Below, piece by piece: positions 34,996 through 46,757 of a stretch of DNA of 64,000 bases. The stretch lies in NCBI RefSeq assembly GCF_000731955.1, contig NZ_JNCK01000001.1, positions 1,488,001 through 1,552,000 of the forward strand, given 5' to 3'. The notes beneath the pieces were generated by a model that ran no database searches, was not told the origin of the DNA, and saw nothing but the letters and a program-made list of their open reading frames with translations. The DNA comes from Halomonas zincidurans B6. Lineage in GTDB: Bacteria > Pseudomonadota > Gammaproteobacteria > Pseudomonadales > Halomonadaceae. Position numbers and translations under genes: made by a program. Within the stretch, counting starts at the first letter, position 1. Each line of letters opens with the position of its first letter.

Positions 34996-37900
34996 TGAAG
35001 TTCACCGACATCTTCGTTCATCGGCCGGTACTGGCCACCGTGGTGAGCCTGCTGATTCTGCTGATGGGCCTGCGCGCCGCGATGGACATGGAAGTGCGCC
35101 AGTACCCGCAACTGGAAAGTACCGTGATCACGGTCTCCACGGCCTACCCCGGAGCCAGTTCCGAACTGGTGCAGGGCTTCGTGACCACCCCGCTGCAACA
35201 GGCCATCGCCGAGGCCGACGGCATCGACTACATCAATTCGCAGAGTATTCAAGGCGCCTCGACCATCGAGGTGAACATGACGCTCAACTACAATGCCAAT
35301 GCCGCGCTGGCCGAAATCCAGGCCAAGGTGGCGAGTCAGCGCAGCGTATTGCCCGAAGCCGCCGAGAGTCCGGTCATCGAGTCCTCGACCGGCGACTCGA
35401 CGGCATTGATGTATCTGGCGTTCTATTCCGGCGAGATGCCGGTGCCGCAGATCACCGACTATCTGACCCGCGTGGTCCAGCCCAAGCTGCAGGCACTGTC
35501 CGGGGTCGCCAAGGCGCGCATCTTTGGTCAGGGCTTCGCCATGCGCATCTGGCTCGACCCCCGGCGCATGGCCGCGCTCGACGTTACCCCGCAAGAGGTC
35601 GTCGCGGTGCTCGAGAGCAACAATTACCAGGCCGGCGTCGGCAAGACGCGCAGCGAATTCGTGGCCGTCAACCTGACCGCCAACACCGATATCAGCGATC
35701 CCGAGCAGTTCGAGGATCTGGTGGTGCGCAACGACGACGGCGACCTGGTGCGGCTGCGCGATATCGCCCGCACCGAGTTGGGGGCGGAAAGCTATGACAG
35801 CACCGCCTGGTACAACGGCACGCCGGCGAGCTTCATGGCCATCGAGCAGGCGCCGGGCGCCAACCCGCTGGATGTGGCCCGGGCCGTGCGCGAGACGATG
35901 CCGGAGATTCGCCGCCAATTGCCCACCGGGCTCGACGTGGTGCTGCCCTACGATGCCTCGGAATTTATCGAGGATTCGATCAACGAAGTGATCAAGACGC
36001 TCGCCGAGGCGCTGGTCATCGTGCTGGTGGTGATCTTTCTCTCGCTGGGTTCGTTCCGCGCGGCGCTGATACCCGCCGTGGCGGTTCCGCTGTCGTTGAT
36101 CGGCGCCGCGTTCGTGATGCTGCTGATGGGCTTCTCGCTCAATCTGCTGACGCTGCTGTCGATGGTGCTGGCGATCGGCCTGGTGGTCGACGATGCGATC
36201 ATCATCGTCGAGAACGTCCACCGCCACATCGAGGCCGGCGAAAGCAAGTTCGAAGCCGCCCTGAACGGCGCCCGCGAGATGGCCACGCCGATCATCGCCA
36301 TGACCACCACGCTGGTCGCCGTCTATGCGCCGATCGGTTTCATGGGCGGGCTGGTCGGTTCGCTGTTCACCGAGTTCGCCTTCACCCTGGCCGGTGCGGT
36401 GGTGATCTCGGGAATCATCGCCCTCACCCTCTCGCCGATGCTGGCCGGCAAGGCGCTCAAGCCCCACGGCAATCCGTCGCGTTTCGAACGTGGCGTCGAA
36501 GCCACCTTCAATGGCCTGGCCAACGGCTACCGCGCCATGCTCTCACGGGCACTGGAAACGGTCTCGGTGCTGGTCGTTTTCGCCGTGGTGGTACTGGCGT
36601 CGATCTATTTCATGTTCATCACCAGTCAGAACGAGCTGGCGCCGACCGAAGACCAGGGCATCATCTTCTTCCAGGGGACGGCGCCGCAGACCGCGACGCT
36701 GGACTACCTCAAGCGCTTCGCCAACGACATACAGGCCGAGGCCGAACAGATCGACGGCTACGACGAAACCTTCATGATCCTTGGCGGCACCAGCGCCGAT
36801 ACGGTATTCGGCGGTTTCAAGATGAAGCCCTGGAGCCAGCGTGACATCTCGCAGATGGAGGTCATGCCGAACCTGCAGGCGGCTCTGGGTCGGGTGACCG
36901 GGCTGCAGACCGCGGCGTTCGCGCGCCCTTCCCTGCCCGGTTCGAGCGGCGGCTTGCCGATCCAGTTCGTGCTGACCACCGCCAATAGCTTCGAGGAGCT
37001 CAACGCCGCCGCCGATGAACTGCTCGGCAAGGCCATGGCCAGCGGCAACTTCGCCTTCCTGCGCAAGTCGATCAACCTCGACCGGCCGGTGACCAGCATC
37101 CAGGTCGACCGTGATCGCGTCGCTGACCTGGGGTTGACCATGGCCGACGTCGGTCAGGCGCTGGCCACGCTGCTTGGCGAAGGCTTCGTCAACCGCTTCA
37201 GCATGGAAGGCCGCAGCTACAAGGTGATTCCGCAGGTCGACCAAGCCTACCGGCTCGACGCCTCGATGATCGAGAATTACTACATCGCCGCCGACTCGGG
37301 CCGCCAAGTGCCGCTGGCCAGCCTGGTCAGCTTCGAACGCGGCGTCGAGCCGTCCAAGCGCACCCAGTTTCAGCAGCTCAACGCGCTGACCCTGGAAGGC
37401 GTGCCGCGCCCCGGCGTGGCCCTGGGCGATGCCCTGGCCTGGCTCAACCAGAGCGCGGCAGAAACCCTCACCGCGAACTATTCGGTGGACTACGCCGGGG
37501 CCTCGCGGCAGCTGATGAGTCAGGGCAGCGGCCTGGTTCTGACCTTCTTCCTGTCGCTGTTGGTGATCTATCTGGTCCTCGCCGCGCAGTTCGAAAGCTG
37601 GCGCGACCCGCTGATCATCCTGGTCTCGGTGCCGATGTCGGTGGCCGGCGCGATGGCCTTCATCACGCTCGGCGTATCGACGGTCAACATCTATACCCAG
37701 GTCGGGCTGATCACCTTGATCGGGGTGGTCGCCAAGAACGGCATCCTGATCGTCGAGTTCGCCAACACGCTGCAGCACGAGCGCAGCCTCGACAAGCGCC
37801 AGGCGGTCATCGAGGCGGCGACGATTCGCCTGCGGCCGATCATCATGACCTCAGTGGCGCTGATCGTCGCCATGGTGCCGCTGCTGATCGCCACCGGCGC

Positions 37901-38060
37901 CGGCGCCGTCAGCCGTTTCGACATCGGCCTGACCATCGCCTCCGGCCTGGGTATCGGCACGCTGTTCACACTGTTCGTGCTGCCGGCGTTCTACATCCTG
38001 CTGGCCCGCGATCACAACGCGCTCCGCGATGCCGGTCGCGAAGCACAGCCCGGCCATTGA
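34995..38060 (+). CDS. RND efflux transporter permease (HAE1 type)
   Basis: Proton-driven inner-membrane multidrug pump of 1021 residues. The N terminus is MKFTDIFVHRPVLATVVSLL. The proton-relay Asp pair sits in transmembrane segment 4 as GLVVDDAIIIVENVHRHIE, and the matching second-half region is GLITLIGVVAKNGILIVEFAN. Two large periplasmic loops separate the halves. It most resembles the MexI/VexD branch by memory. No outer-membrane TolC-type gene follows; a terminator closes the two-gene operon, so a channel encoded elsewhere must be used. Confidence 0.94.
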   Translation: MKFTDIFVHRPVLATVVSLLILLMGLRAAMDMEVRQYPQLESTVITVSTAYPGASSELVQGFVTTPLQQAIAEADGIDYINSQSIQGASTIEVNMTLNYNANAALAEIQAKVASQRSVLPEAAESPVIESSTGDSTALMYLAFYSGEMPVPQITDYLTRVVQPKLQALSGVAKARIFGQGFAMRIWLDPRRMAALDVTPQEVVAVLESNNYQAGVGKTRSEFVAVNLTANTDISDPEQFEDLVVRNDDGDLVRLRDIARTELGAESYDSTAWYNGTPASFMAIEQAPGANPLDVARAVRETMPEIRRQLPTGLDVVLPYDASEFIEDSINEVIKTLAEALVIVLVVIFLSLGSFRAALIPAVAVPLSLIGAAFVMLLMGFSLNLLTLLSMVLAIGLVVDDAIIIVENVHRHIEAGESKFEAALNGAREMATPIIAMTTTLVAVYAPIGFMGGLVGSLFTEFAFTLAGAVVISGIIALTLSPMLAGKALKPHGNPSRFERGVEATFNGLANGYRAMLSRALETVSVLVVFAVVVLASIYFMFITSQNELAPTEDQGIIFFQGTAPQTATLDYLKRFANDIQAEAEQIDGYDETFMILGGTSADTVFGGFKMKPWSQRDISQMEVMPNLQAALGRVTGLQTAAFARPSLPGSSGGLPIQFVLTTANSFEELNAAADELLGKAMASGNFAFLRKSINLDRPVTSIQVDRDRVADLGLTMADVGQALATLLGEGFVNRFSMEGRSYKVIPQVDQAYRLDASMIENYYIAADSGRQVPLASLVSFERGVEPSKRTQFQQLNALTLEGVPRPGVALGDALAWLNQSAAETLTANYSVDYAGASRQLMSQGSGLVLTFFLSLLVIYLVLAAQFESWRDPLIILVSVPMSVAGAMAFITLGVSTVNIYTQVGLITLIGVVAKNGILIVEFANTLQHERSLDKRQAVIEAATIRLRPIIMTSVALIVAMVPLLIATGAGAVSRFDIGLTIASGLGIGTLFTLFVLPAFYILLARDHNALRDAGREAQPGH

Positions 38061-38063
38061 GCA

Positions 38064-38092
38064 CGAGCCCCGCGCGAACGGCGCGGGGCTCG
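38064..38092 (+). terminator. Terminator of RND operon
   Basis: 12-bp perfect stem, 38064-38075 with 38081-38092, loop GAACG, starting 4 bp after the stop codon. The T tract is weak. Confidence 0.75.
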
Positions 38093-38329
38093 CTCGATAC
38101 TGGCAGTTTCACCCAGGGCAATCGCAGTTGAACTGACGAGGGGCGCCGGAAATAAGCCGAAGAGGAGGTCCGACACCATGGATGGCGTCGGTAGCGTACA
38201 GGGAGGTATTCACAGCGCCTCCACACAGGCTTGTCGACGAATCAGCCCCGAGCGACAACGCTGTCGCGCCTGGCCGCTCATCGCCCAGAGGCGTAGACTC
38301 GATCTTCCACGATTAACGATGCGCTGTAG

Positions 38330-38785
38330 ATGCCCGACACTCAGACCCTGACCCAGCAGGCCGAGCGCCAGTGCCACCAGCGAGGCGTACGCTTCACGCC
38401 GATTCGCCGGCGCGTGCTGGAAATGATCTGCGCCTCGCCTGGCGGTCTCAAGGCCTATGACCTGCTCGACAAGCTGGCCGCAGTACACGCCGCGGCACGG
38501 CCGCCGACGGTCTACCGCGCGCTCGACTTTCTGATCGAACAGGGTCTGGTGCATCGTATCGAATCGCTCAACGCCTATGTCGCCTGCCCCTGCCCCGAGT
38601 ACCGTCACGGTTTTCAGTTGTTGATCTGTCGTGACTGCGGCCGGGTCGAGGAGCTGCACCTCGACGAGGTCAGCGCGCAGCTCAGCCAGCGTTCCGCGCG
38701 GCTCGGCTTTCGCGTCGATCGCCAGACCATCGAGCTGCTGGGCATCTGCGATGCCTGTCAGCTGGCGCCGGCCGAGTCCCGATAG
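38330..38785 (+). CDS. zur: Fur-family zinc uptake regulator Zur
   Basis: 151-residue Fur-family repressor. The winged helix carries GVRFTPIRRRVLEMI and the strongly Zur-like AYDLLDKLAAVHAAARPPTVYRALDFLIEQGLVHRIESLNAYVAC pattern (PPTVYRALDFLIEQGLVHR is shared with E. coli Zur). The structural zinc site is LICRDCGRVEEL plus CDAC near the C terminus. The usual neighbours znuABC are absent from this window. hisI begins 74 bp downstream and may be cotranscribed. Confidence 0.9.
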   Translation: MPDTQTLTQQAERQCHQRGVRFTPIRRRVLEMICASPGGLKAYDLLDKLAAVHAAARPPTVYRALDFLIEQGLVHRIESLNAYVACPCPEYRHGFQLLICRDCGRVEELHLDEVSAQLSQRSARLGFRVDRQTIELLGICDACQLAPAESR

Positions 38786-38858
38786 CCGCCGGCAAGACCT
38801 CGGTTCGCTGCACGCAATTCTCTGCACGCAAGCGACGCCAGATACGTAACGGAACCTC

Positions 38859-39308
38859 ATGAGTAAATTGTTCAAGTCCCTGGAATCCGCCCCGCCGGGC
38901 GAGCGCCTGGACACCGGCGCACTCCTCGATGCCGTGCGCTGGAACGACGCCGGCCTGATCCCGGCGATCGCCCAGCAGCACGATAGCGGCGAAGTGTTGA
39001 TGATGGCCTGGATGAACCGCCAGGCGCTCGAGGAGACGCTGGCCAGCGGGCGAGTCTGCTACTTTTCGCGCTCGCGCGCGAAGTTATGGCGCAAGGGGGA
39101 GACCTCGGGCCAGGTGCAGAGCCTCGTCAACGCACGGCTGGATTGCGATGGCGACGCCTTGCTGCTCGGCGTCGACCAGCGCGGACCCGCCTGCCATACC
39201 GGTCGACGCAGCTGCTTCTATATCGCCCTGGATGCGCAAGACGGCGAGATCGACGCCGCGCCGTTGGTGGATCCGGCCACGCTTTACCGCAATGGCGACA
39301 AGCGCTAA
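38859..39308 (+). CDS. hisI: Phosphoribosyl-AMP cyclohydrolase HisI
   Basis: Third step of histidine synthesis. 149 residues, a stand-alone HisI without the HisE domain. Motifs are VCYFSRSRAKLWRKGETSGQ, the Mg site DCDGDALLLGVDQ and the zinc cysteines GPACHTGRRSCFY; all ligands are intact, so it is expected to be zinc-dependent. Compared with compact HisI proteins it has a longer N-terminal lead (MSKLFKSLESAPPGERLDTG). It lies just after zur rather than with other his genes, so it could be a second copy. Confidence 0.92.
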   Translation: MSKLFKSLESAPPGERLDTGALLDAVRWNDAGLIPAIAQQHDSGEVLMMAWMNRQALEETLASGRVCYFSRSRAKLWRKGETSGQVQSLVNARLDCDGDALLLGVDQRGPACHTGRRSCFYIALDAQDGEIDAAPLVDPATLYRNGDKR

Positions 39309-39312
39309 GCGC

Positions 39313-39609
39313 ATGGCTCGCCTGCTGCGAAACATCTCGACCGCGCTGCTGCTGGTAGTGCTGCGCGGCTATCAATATCTGATCAGCCCCCTGCTCGGCC
39401 CGCGCTGTCGTTTCTGGCCGAGCTGCTCGAACTATGCGATCGAGGCGCTGCGCCTGCATGGTCCGGCCCGGGGCGGCTGGCTGGCACTCAAGCGCATCGC
39501 CAAATGCCACCCCTGGCATGCCGGGGGCATCGATCCGGTGCCGGAGTGCCCGGACTGCCGCCAGCCGGTGCCCGACGAGACCGCCTCAGAAGCGAACGAC
39601 ACTCGCTAG
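39313..39609 (+). CDS. yidD: Membrane protein insertion efficiency factor YidD
   Basis: 98-residue YidD protein, starting at the ATG at 39313 just 4 bp after hisI. It has an amphipathic N terminus (ARLLRNISTALLLVVLRGYQYLISPLLG) and the Cys-rich core RCRFWPSCSNYAIEALRLHG, then GGWLALKRIAKCHPW and GGIDPVP. In most bacteria yidD lies between rnpA and yidC near the origin; here it sits beside hisI. No strong ribosome-binding site, so translational coupling to hisI is likely. Confidence 0.92.
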   Translation: MARLLRNISTALLLVVLRGYQYLISPLLGPRCRFWPSCSNYAIEALRLHGPARGGWLALKRIAKCHPWHAGGIDPVPECPDCRQPVPDETASEANDTR

Positions 39610-39637
39610 ACGGCCTTTGCGCCTTTCGATCACGCAA

Positions 39638-40057
39638 TCAGCCCGATACCGCCTGCTGCTCGGCGACCGCGTAGATGTGCTTGAGCATCGCGTGCAGGCC
39701 GTTCGAACGGGTCGGCGACAGGTGCTTGTCGAGCCCCAGTTCCTCGAGGAACGTCGGCTGAGTGGCGACGATCTCGCGGGCCGGACGATCGTTGTAGATC
39801 CGCATCAATACCGCGATCAGCCCCGACACGATGGCAGCGTCCGAGGTGGCCTCGAAATGCACGCTATCGGCGCGGCTTTCATGGTGAATCCAGACGTTCG
39901 ACTGGCAGCCCTGGATCTTGGTCTCCGGGGTCTTGAGTTCTTCCGGAAACGCCGGCAGTTGCTTGCCCATGTCGATGATGTACTGGTAACGGTCCATCCA
40001 GTTGTCGAACAGACCGAATTCCTCGATCAGCTCGGCCTGGGCTTGTTGAGCGCTCAT
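39638..40057 (-). CDS. sufE: Cysteine desulfuration protein SufE
   Basis: Sulfur-acceptor partner of a cysteine desulfurase for Fe-S cluster assembly. 139 residues with GAGGAGAG upstream of the ATG at 40057. The active Cys51 lies in KIQGCQSNVWI, and the C-terminal LSPTRSNGLHAMLKHI is typical. The rest of a suf operon is not here, but nfuA lies 2 kb away. Confidence 0.94.
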   Translation of the reverse strand: MSAQQAQAELIEEFGLFDNWMDRYQYIIDMGKQLPAFPEELKTPETKIQGCQSNVWIHHESRADSVHFEATSDAAIVSGLIAVLMRIYNDRPAREIVATQPTFLEELGLDKHLSPTRSNGLHAMLKHIYAVAEQQAVSG

Positions 40058-40121
40058 GATCTCTCCTCGATCGGTCGTAGCGCTGATTATAACGTCTCAG
40101 CCCGGGCGGCGTCCGCCATGC

Positions 40122-40438
40122 TCACTGCTCGCCCAGGCGATGGGCGGCTATCTGCTGCCGCCATTCGTCGGCCTCGGCATGCAGGTAGCGGGCGGTGGTA
40201 TCGCGTCGCGAGTGACGCGCGGTCTTGGCCAGATAGCGCAGTTCCACGCCGGCCTGCGCCTGATGGGTCAGCGCGGTATGCCTCCCCCCCCCTGCGAGGC
40301 GAACATCCCCTGCAGAATGACCAGGCTCTGCCGGCGACTGGCCGCCGACAACGGCCGGCGAAACGGGCGCCACTGGAGATGGCTGCGTGGGCGAGGCGGT
40401 CCTATCCAGCGCTCGGGCGGCTGCGGGTGGCGATCCCG
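40122..40438 (-). pseudogene. Tyrosine recombinase (integrase) remnant
   Basis: Two pieces of a phage-type integrase survive in different frames. Frame A (40438 down to a TGA at 40268-40270) encodes PQPPERWIGPPRPRSHLQWR and PLSAASRRQSLVILQGMFAS, a linker and core-entry segment; a TAG at 40439-40441 cuts it off upstream. Frame B encodes the C-terminal AGVELRYLAKTARHSRRDTTARYLHAE, including the YxH nucleophile motif, and ends at 40122. The region between (catalytic Arg and HxLR, roughly 150-180 residues) is gone. The switch point is a run of nine C on the plus strand (40284-40292). The N terminus is also lost, so the gene cannot work. Confidence 0.75.
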
Positions 40439-40495
40439 CTATCGCCCTGCCCCGGCGATCCATGAAGTTATCAGCACGCAAGATAGTGTATTATC

Positions 40496-40511
40496 CATAT
40501 TACGTAATATG
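40496..40511. promoter_or_regulatory. Perfect 16-bp palindrome between integrase remnant and KfrA-like gene
   Basis: CATATTAC followed directly by GTAATATG. It sits in the divergent gap, about 100 bp upstream of the KfrA-like start, in an AT-rich island, and is a good candidate operator for that DNA-binding protein. Confidence 0.55.
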
Positions 40512-40614
40512 TATCAAATGGATGATGCTGCAAACACGCGGCATTGGGTTAAAATCGATCGGCCAAGCAAGTGGGTCGCTTGAACCAGGCGCATATAACA
40601 GCGAGGAGACCGTC

Positions 40615-41580
40615 ATGGCACGCAGCGGAGTGCAGTTCGAGGATGTCCAGCGAGCGATCGATGTGCTGCTCAAGCGCGGCGAGGCGCCGGGGATCCAGAA
40701 GATTCGCGATGTGCTGGGCACCGGGAGCTTCACCACCATCAGCGAGCACTTTCGCGAATGGCGGGAGCAGCGCGACGCCAACCGCGACCAGCCCACCTGG
40801 CAGGACATTCCCGAGCCCGTCGAAACGCTCGTGCACTCGCTGTGGGAACAGGCGCAGCAGCACGCCAGCGACGGCCTGAGTCACTATCGCGAAGAAGCCG
40901 ATCGACTGGTCGAAGAGGCGCGGGAGCAGGCGCAGCGTTCGCGGCGCGAAGCCGAGGATGCCCTTCAGCGCGAAGCGGCGATCAACGAACATTGGCTTCA
41001 AGCGCAGGCGCGGCTGCAGGAGCACAGCGCACTGATCGCGCGCCTCGAGGCGGTGCAACAGGCCGCCGAGCAGCGCGAGAACGAGCTGAACCAGCGGCTG
41101 GCGGCGGCCGAGCGTCAGGCGGGCGAGGCGCGGCAATCGTTACGCGACGAGCAGGCCCAGCACCAGACGGCCTTGAAGGCGCGCGACGAGTATTGGAGCG
41201 AGCAGCTCAAGCAGGAAGAACAGCGTCACGAGGCGGCCGAAGCGCGCTTGATGGCCTTGCTCGACGAGGCGCGTCAGGAAAGGCAGCGCAGCGAAAAGAA
41301 TCAGCAGCAGCGTATCGACGCACTCGAAAAGCGCCTCGCCGAAGCCGACAAGGACAGACAAGCCACCCGGCGTGCGCTGAACGAAGAGCAGGCCAGCCAT
41401 CGCGAGACACAGTGGTCGCTGAACAAGGCCGAGGATGCGCTCAGCGAAAGCGAGCGCCGGGTGCGACAATACGCCGACGATCGGGCTGAAAACGACAAGG
41501 TCGTGGCGCAGCTCCGCGAACGCCTGCAGGATGCCGAAGCGCGCCTGGCCCGGGTCAACCTGCCGCCCTTCGTCTATTGA
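40615..41580 (+). CDS. KfrA-like DNA-binding coiled-coil protein
   Basis: 321 residues from the ATG at 40615 after GCGAGGAGA. The N-terminal about 110 residues match the KfrA N-terminal domain (VQFEDVQRAIDVLLKRGEAPG, QKIRDVLGTGSFTTISEHFREW), a helix-turn-helix DNA binder. The remainder is an extended Glu/Gln/Arg coiled coil (EEADRLVEEAREQAQRSRRE onwards) to residue about 315. KfrA of IncP plasmids autoregulates and forms a filament-like network aiding partition; chromosomal homologues beside integrases are common but unstudied to my knowledge. A plasmid-like protein next to a broken integrase suggests an old integrated element. Confidence 0.85.
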   Translation: MARSGVQFEDVQRAIDVLLKRGEAPGIQKIRDVLGTGSFTTISEHFREWREQRDANRDQPTWQDIPEPVETLVHSLWEQAQQHASDGLSHYREEADRLVEEAREQAQRSRREAEDALQREAAINEHWLQAQARLQEHSALIARLEAVQQAAEQRENELNQRLAAAERQAGEARQSLRDEQAQHQTALKARDEYWSEQLKQEEQRHEAAEARLMALLDEARQERQRSEKNQQQRIDALEKRLAEADKDRQATRRALNEEQASHRETQWSLNKAEDALSESERRVRQYADDRAENDKVVAQLRERLQDAEARLARVNLPPFVY

Positions 41581-41610
41581 TGGGCTGCTCGCACAGCCAT
41601 GATCGGACGC

Positions 41611-41644
41611 AAAAGAGCCGCCCCGTTGCCCGGGCGGCTCTTTT
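41611..41644 (+). terminator. Intrinsic terminator after KfrA-like gene
   Basis: AAAAGAGCCGCCC (41611-41623) pairs perfectly with GGGCGGCTCTTTT (41632-41644). The A-run and T-run at the ends make it functional in both directions. Confidence 0.85.
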
Positions 41645-41685
41645 CAGGTTCTTCGCGGATCAGCGTGAAACGTCAAGACCCCGCT

Positions 41686-41775
41686 ATTGGGAATAAACTC
41701 CCTGCCAGGCAAACCAGCCTGGATGGCCCACTGGAGCATGGGGACTCCTGAGGGAGGGAACTTGTTCCCGATTGG
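41686..41775. repeat. REP-like inverted pair 1
   Basis: The element at 41686-41706 (ATTGGGAATAAACTCCCTG and two more bases) is the inverted, imperfect copy (about 16 of 21) of the one at 41753-41773 (GGGAGGGAACTTGTTCCC core). An internal GGCGCC repeat pair follows at 41774-41788. Organisation is that of a REP doublet. Confidence 0.65.
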
Positions 41776-41822
41776 CGCCGCAGGCGCCCGGCATGGCCGG
41801 GGAGATACAGTGCCCGCCGCCA

Positions 41823-41892
41823 TCGCGAATAAATTCGCTCCCACAAGGACAAACTAACTGGCAGGGGGCTGTGGGAGGGAGCTTGTTCGCGA
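41823..41892. repeat. REP-like inverted pair 2
   Basis: Element 41823-41845 and element 41870-41892 are inverted copies matching at 19 of 23 positions. Read outward, the core is GTGGGAG followed by TTCGCGA, the form widespread as REP sequences in Pseudomonas and relatives. Such doublets (REPINs) are moved by RAYT transposases, none of which is in this window. Confidence 0.75.
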
Positions 41893-42000
41893 TGATCTGT
41901 GCCGCATTTCCCGGTAAAATGCGATGAACCTCTTTTTACTGATTACTTCTGTTGGCTACGCTACCTGGCGACTGATCCCCGTGGGACGCGGCGATCACGA

Positions 42001-42588
42001 TCAATAGTACGCGTTGGTGGTATCGGTATGATCGGTGACGTCGCGGATCCCGGCGAGTTCGGGGATGCGCTCGACCAGGGTCTTCTCGACGCCCTCCTTG
42101 AGGGTCAGGTCGACCGCCGCGCAGCCCTGGCAACCGCCGCCGAACTGCAGGATGGCCATGTTTTCCTCGGTCAGCTGGATCAGCTTGACTTCACCGCCAT
42201 GGGAAGCCAGTCCGGGGTTGATCTCGCTATAGAGGATATAGTTGATGCGGTCCTCCATCGGGCTGTCGGCGTTGACCTTGGGCATCTTGGCGTTGGGCGC
42301 CTTGATGGTCAGTTGCCCGCCCATACGGTCGGCATTGAAGTCGACCACCGCCTCCTCGAGAAACGGCACGCTGTGCGTGTCGAGGAAGACCGTGATCTTG
42401 TCCAGCGCCAGGCGCTCGTCGCTGGGCTCTTCCTCGCCGGGACGGCAGTAGGCCAGGCAGGTCTCGGCATACGGCGTGCCCGGCTGGGTGATGAAGATGC
42501 GCACCGCGATCCCCTCGACGTTCTGCTTGGCGAGCAGCTCGGCAAGGTAATCCTGGGCGCTATCGGTGATCTGGATGTTCTCGCTCAT
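42001..42588 (-). CDS. nfuA: Fe-S biogenesis protein NfuA
   Basis: Fe-S cluster carrier of 195 residues. The N-terminal half is a degenerate A-type carrier domain (IQITDSAQDYLAELLAKQ) and the C-terminal half is the Nfu domain with the cluster-binding FGGGCQGCAAVDLTLKEGVEKTL motif (CxxC). Monocistronic, divergent from metH, whose holo-enzyme partners include Fe-S-dependent pathways only indirectly. Confidence 0.96.
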   Translation of the reverse strand: MSENIQITDSAQDYLAELLAKQNVEGIAVRIFITQPGTPYAETCLAYCRPGEEEPSDERLALDKITVFLDTHSVPFLEEAVVDFNADRMGGQLTIKAPNAKMPKVNADSPMEDRINYILYSEINPGLASHGGEVKLIQLTEENMAILQFGGGCQGCAAVDLTLKEGVEKTLVERIPELAGIRDVTDHTDTTNAYY

Positions 42589-42843
42589 GAATCTCGCCCC
42601 ATCAAGACAATACGGTGATTTGCCCTAATGGTATGCAAAAACGCCGGGCGGCACAATCCTGACTGAAATACTCGGACTTATGAGCCCCGCGAGGTCGCTC
42701 TAGGCTAGCAACGGGCGGGAGTGCCCCGATCGGGCGCGTTTCTGGTAGCATGGTCGGCCATCGAAAGGCCCGCGCCCAGGCATTTCGAGCCGCCATCGGC
42801 AGGCCGCCGGGCAACGACAACCGAGAACGATCGCTGGAGACAG

Positions 42844-46602
<3,759 letters not shown>

Positions 46603-46667
46603 GATGTGGCTGGATGTACCCACAAGTAGTGCGTTTTAATAACATATAGTCCAACAAAATATGACTA

Positions 46668-46688
46668 TTTATTCTTTCATCGAATAAA
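46668..46688. promoter_or_regulatory. Inverted repeat upstream of sulfite reductase gene, candidate CysB/LysR-type site
   Basis: TTTATTC (46668-46674) and GAATAAA (46682-46688) are exact reverse complements with 7 bp between, giving the T-N11-A pattern of LysR-type operators. It lies 70 bp upstream of the start in a notably AT-rich stretch (46630-46690). A TATAGT at 46645-46650 is -10-like, without a clear -35. Confidence 0.5.
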
Positions 46689-46757
46689 AGAAACGGAGTA
46701 TGGTCTCTGCCATAAGCCACGGATCCCATTTCGCCCTGACTAGCAGGACACCCCGGT

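Larger units (their letters stand above)
41581..42000. other. Gene-free interval with terminator and REP elements
   Basis: 420 bp without a supported gene. It holds the KfrA terminator (41611-41644), two inverted REP-type pairs (41686-41892) and a short AT-richer tail before nfuA's end. Small frames here overlap the repeats and are not credible. Confidence 0.7.

Noticed and set aside
38808..38831. CTGCACGCAA direct repeat between zur and hisI as a Zur operator
   Set aside because: Zur sites are AT-rich inverted repeats; this is a short GC-rich direct repeat and may be chance.
41823..41892. Inverted repeats before nfuA as ends of an insertion sequence
   Set aside because: The interval between them is far too short for a transposase and the sequence matches REP-type doublets.
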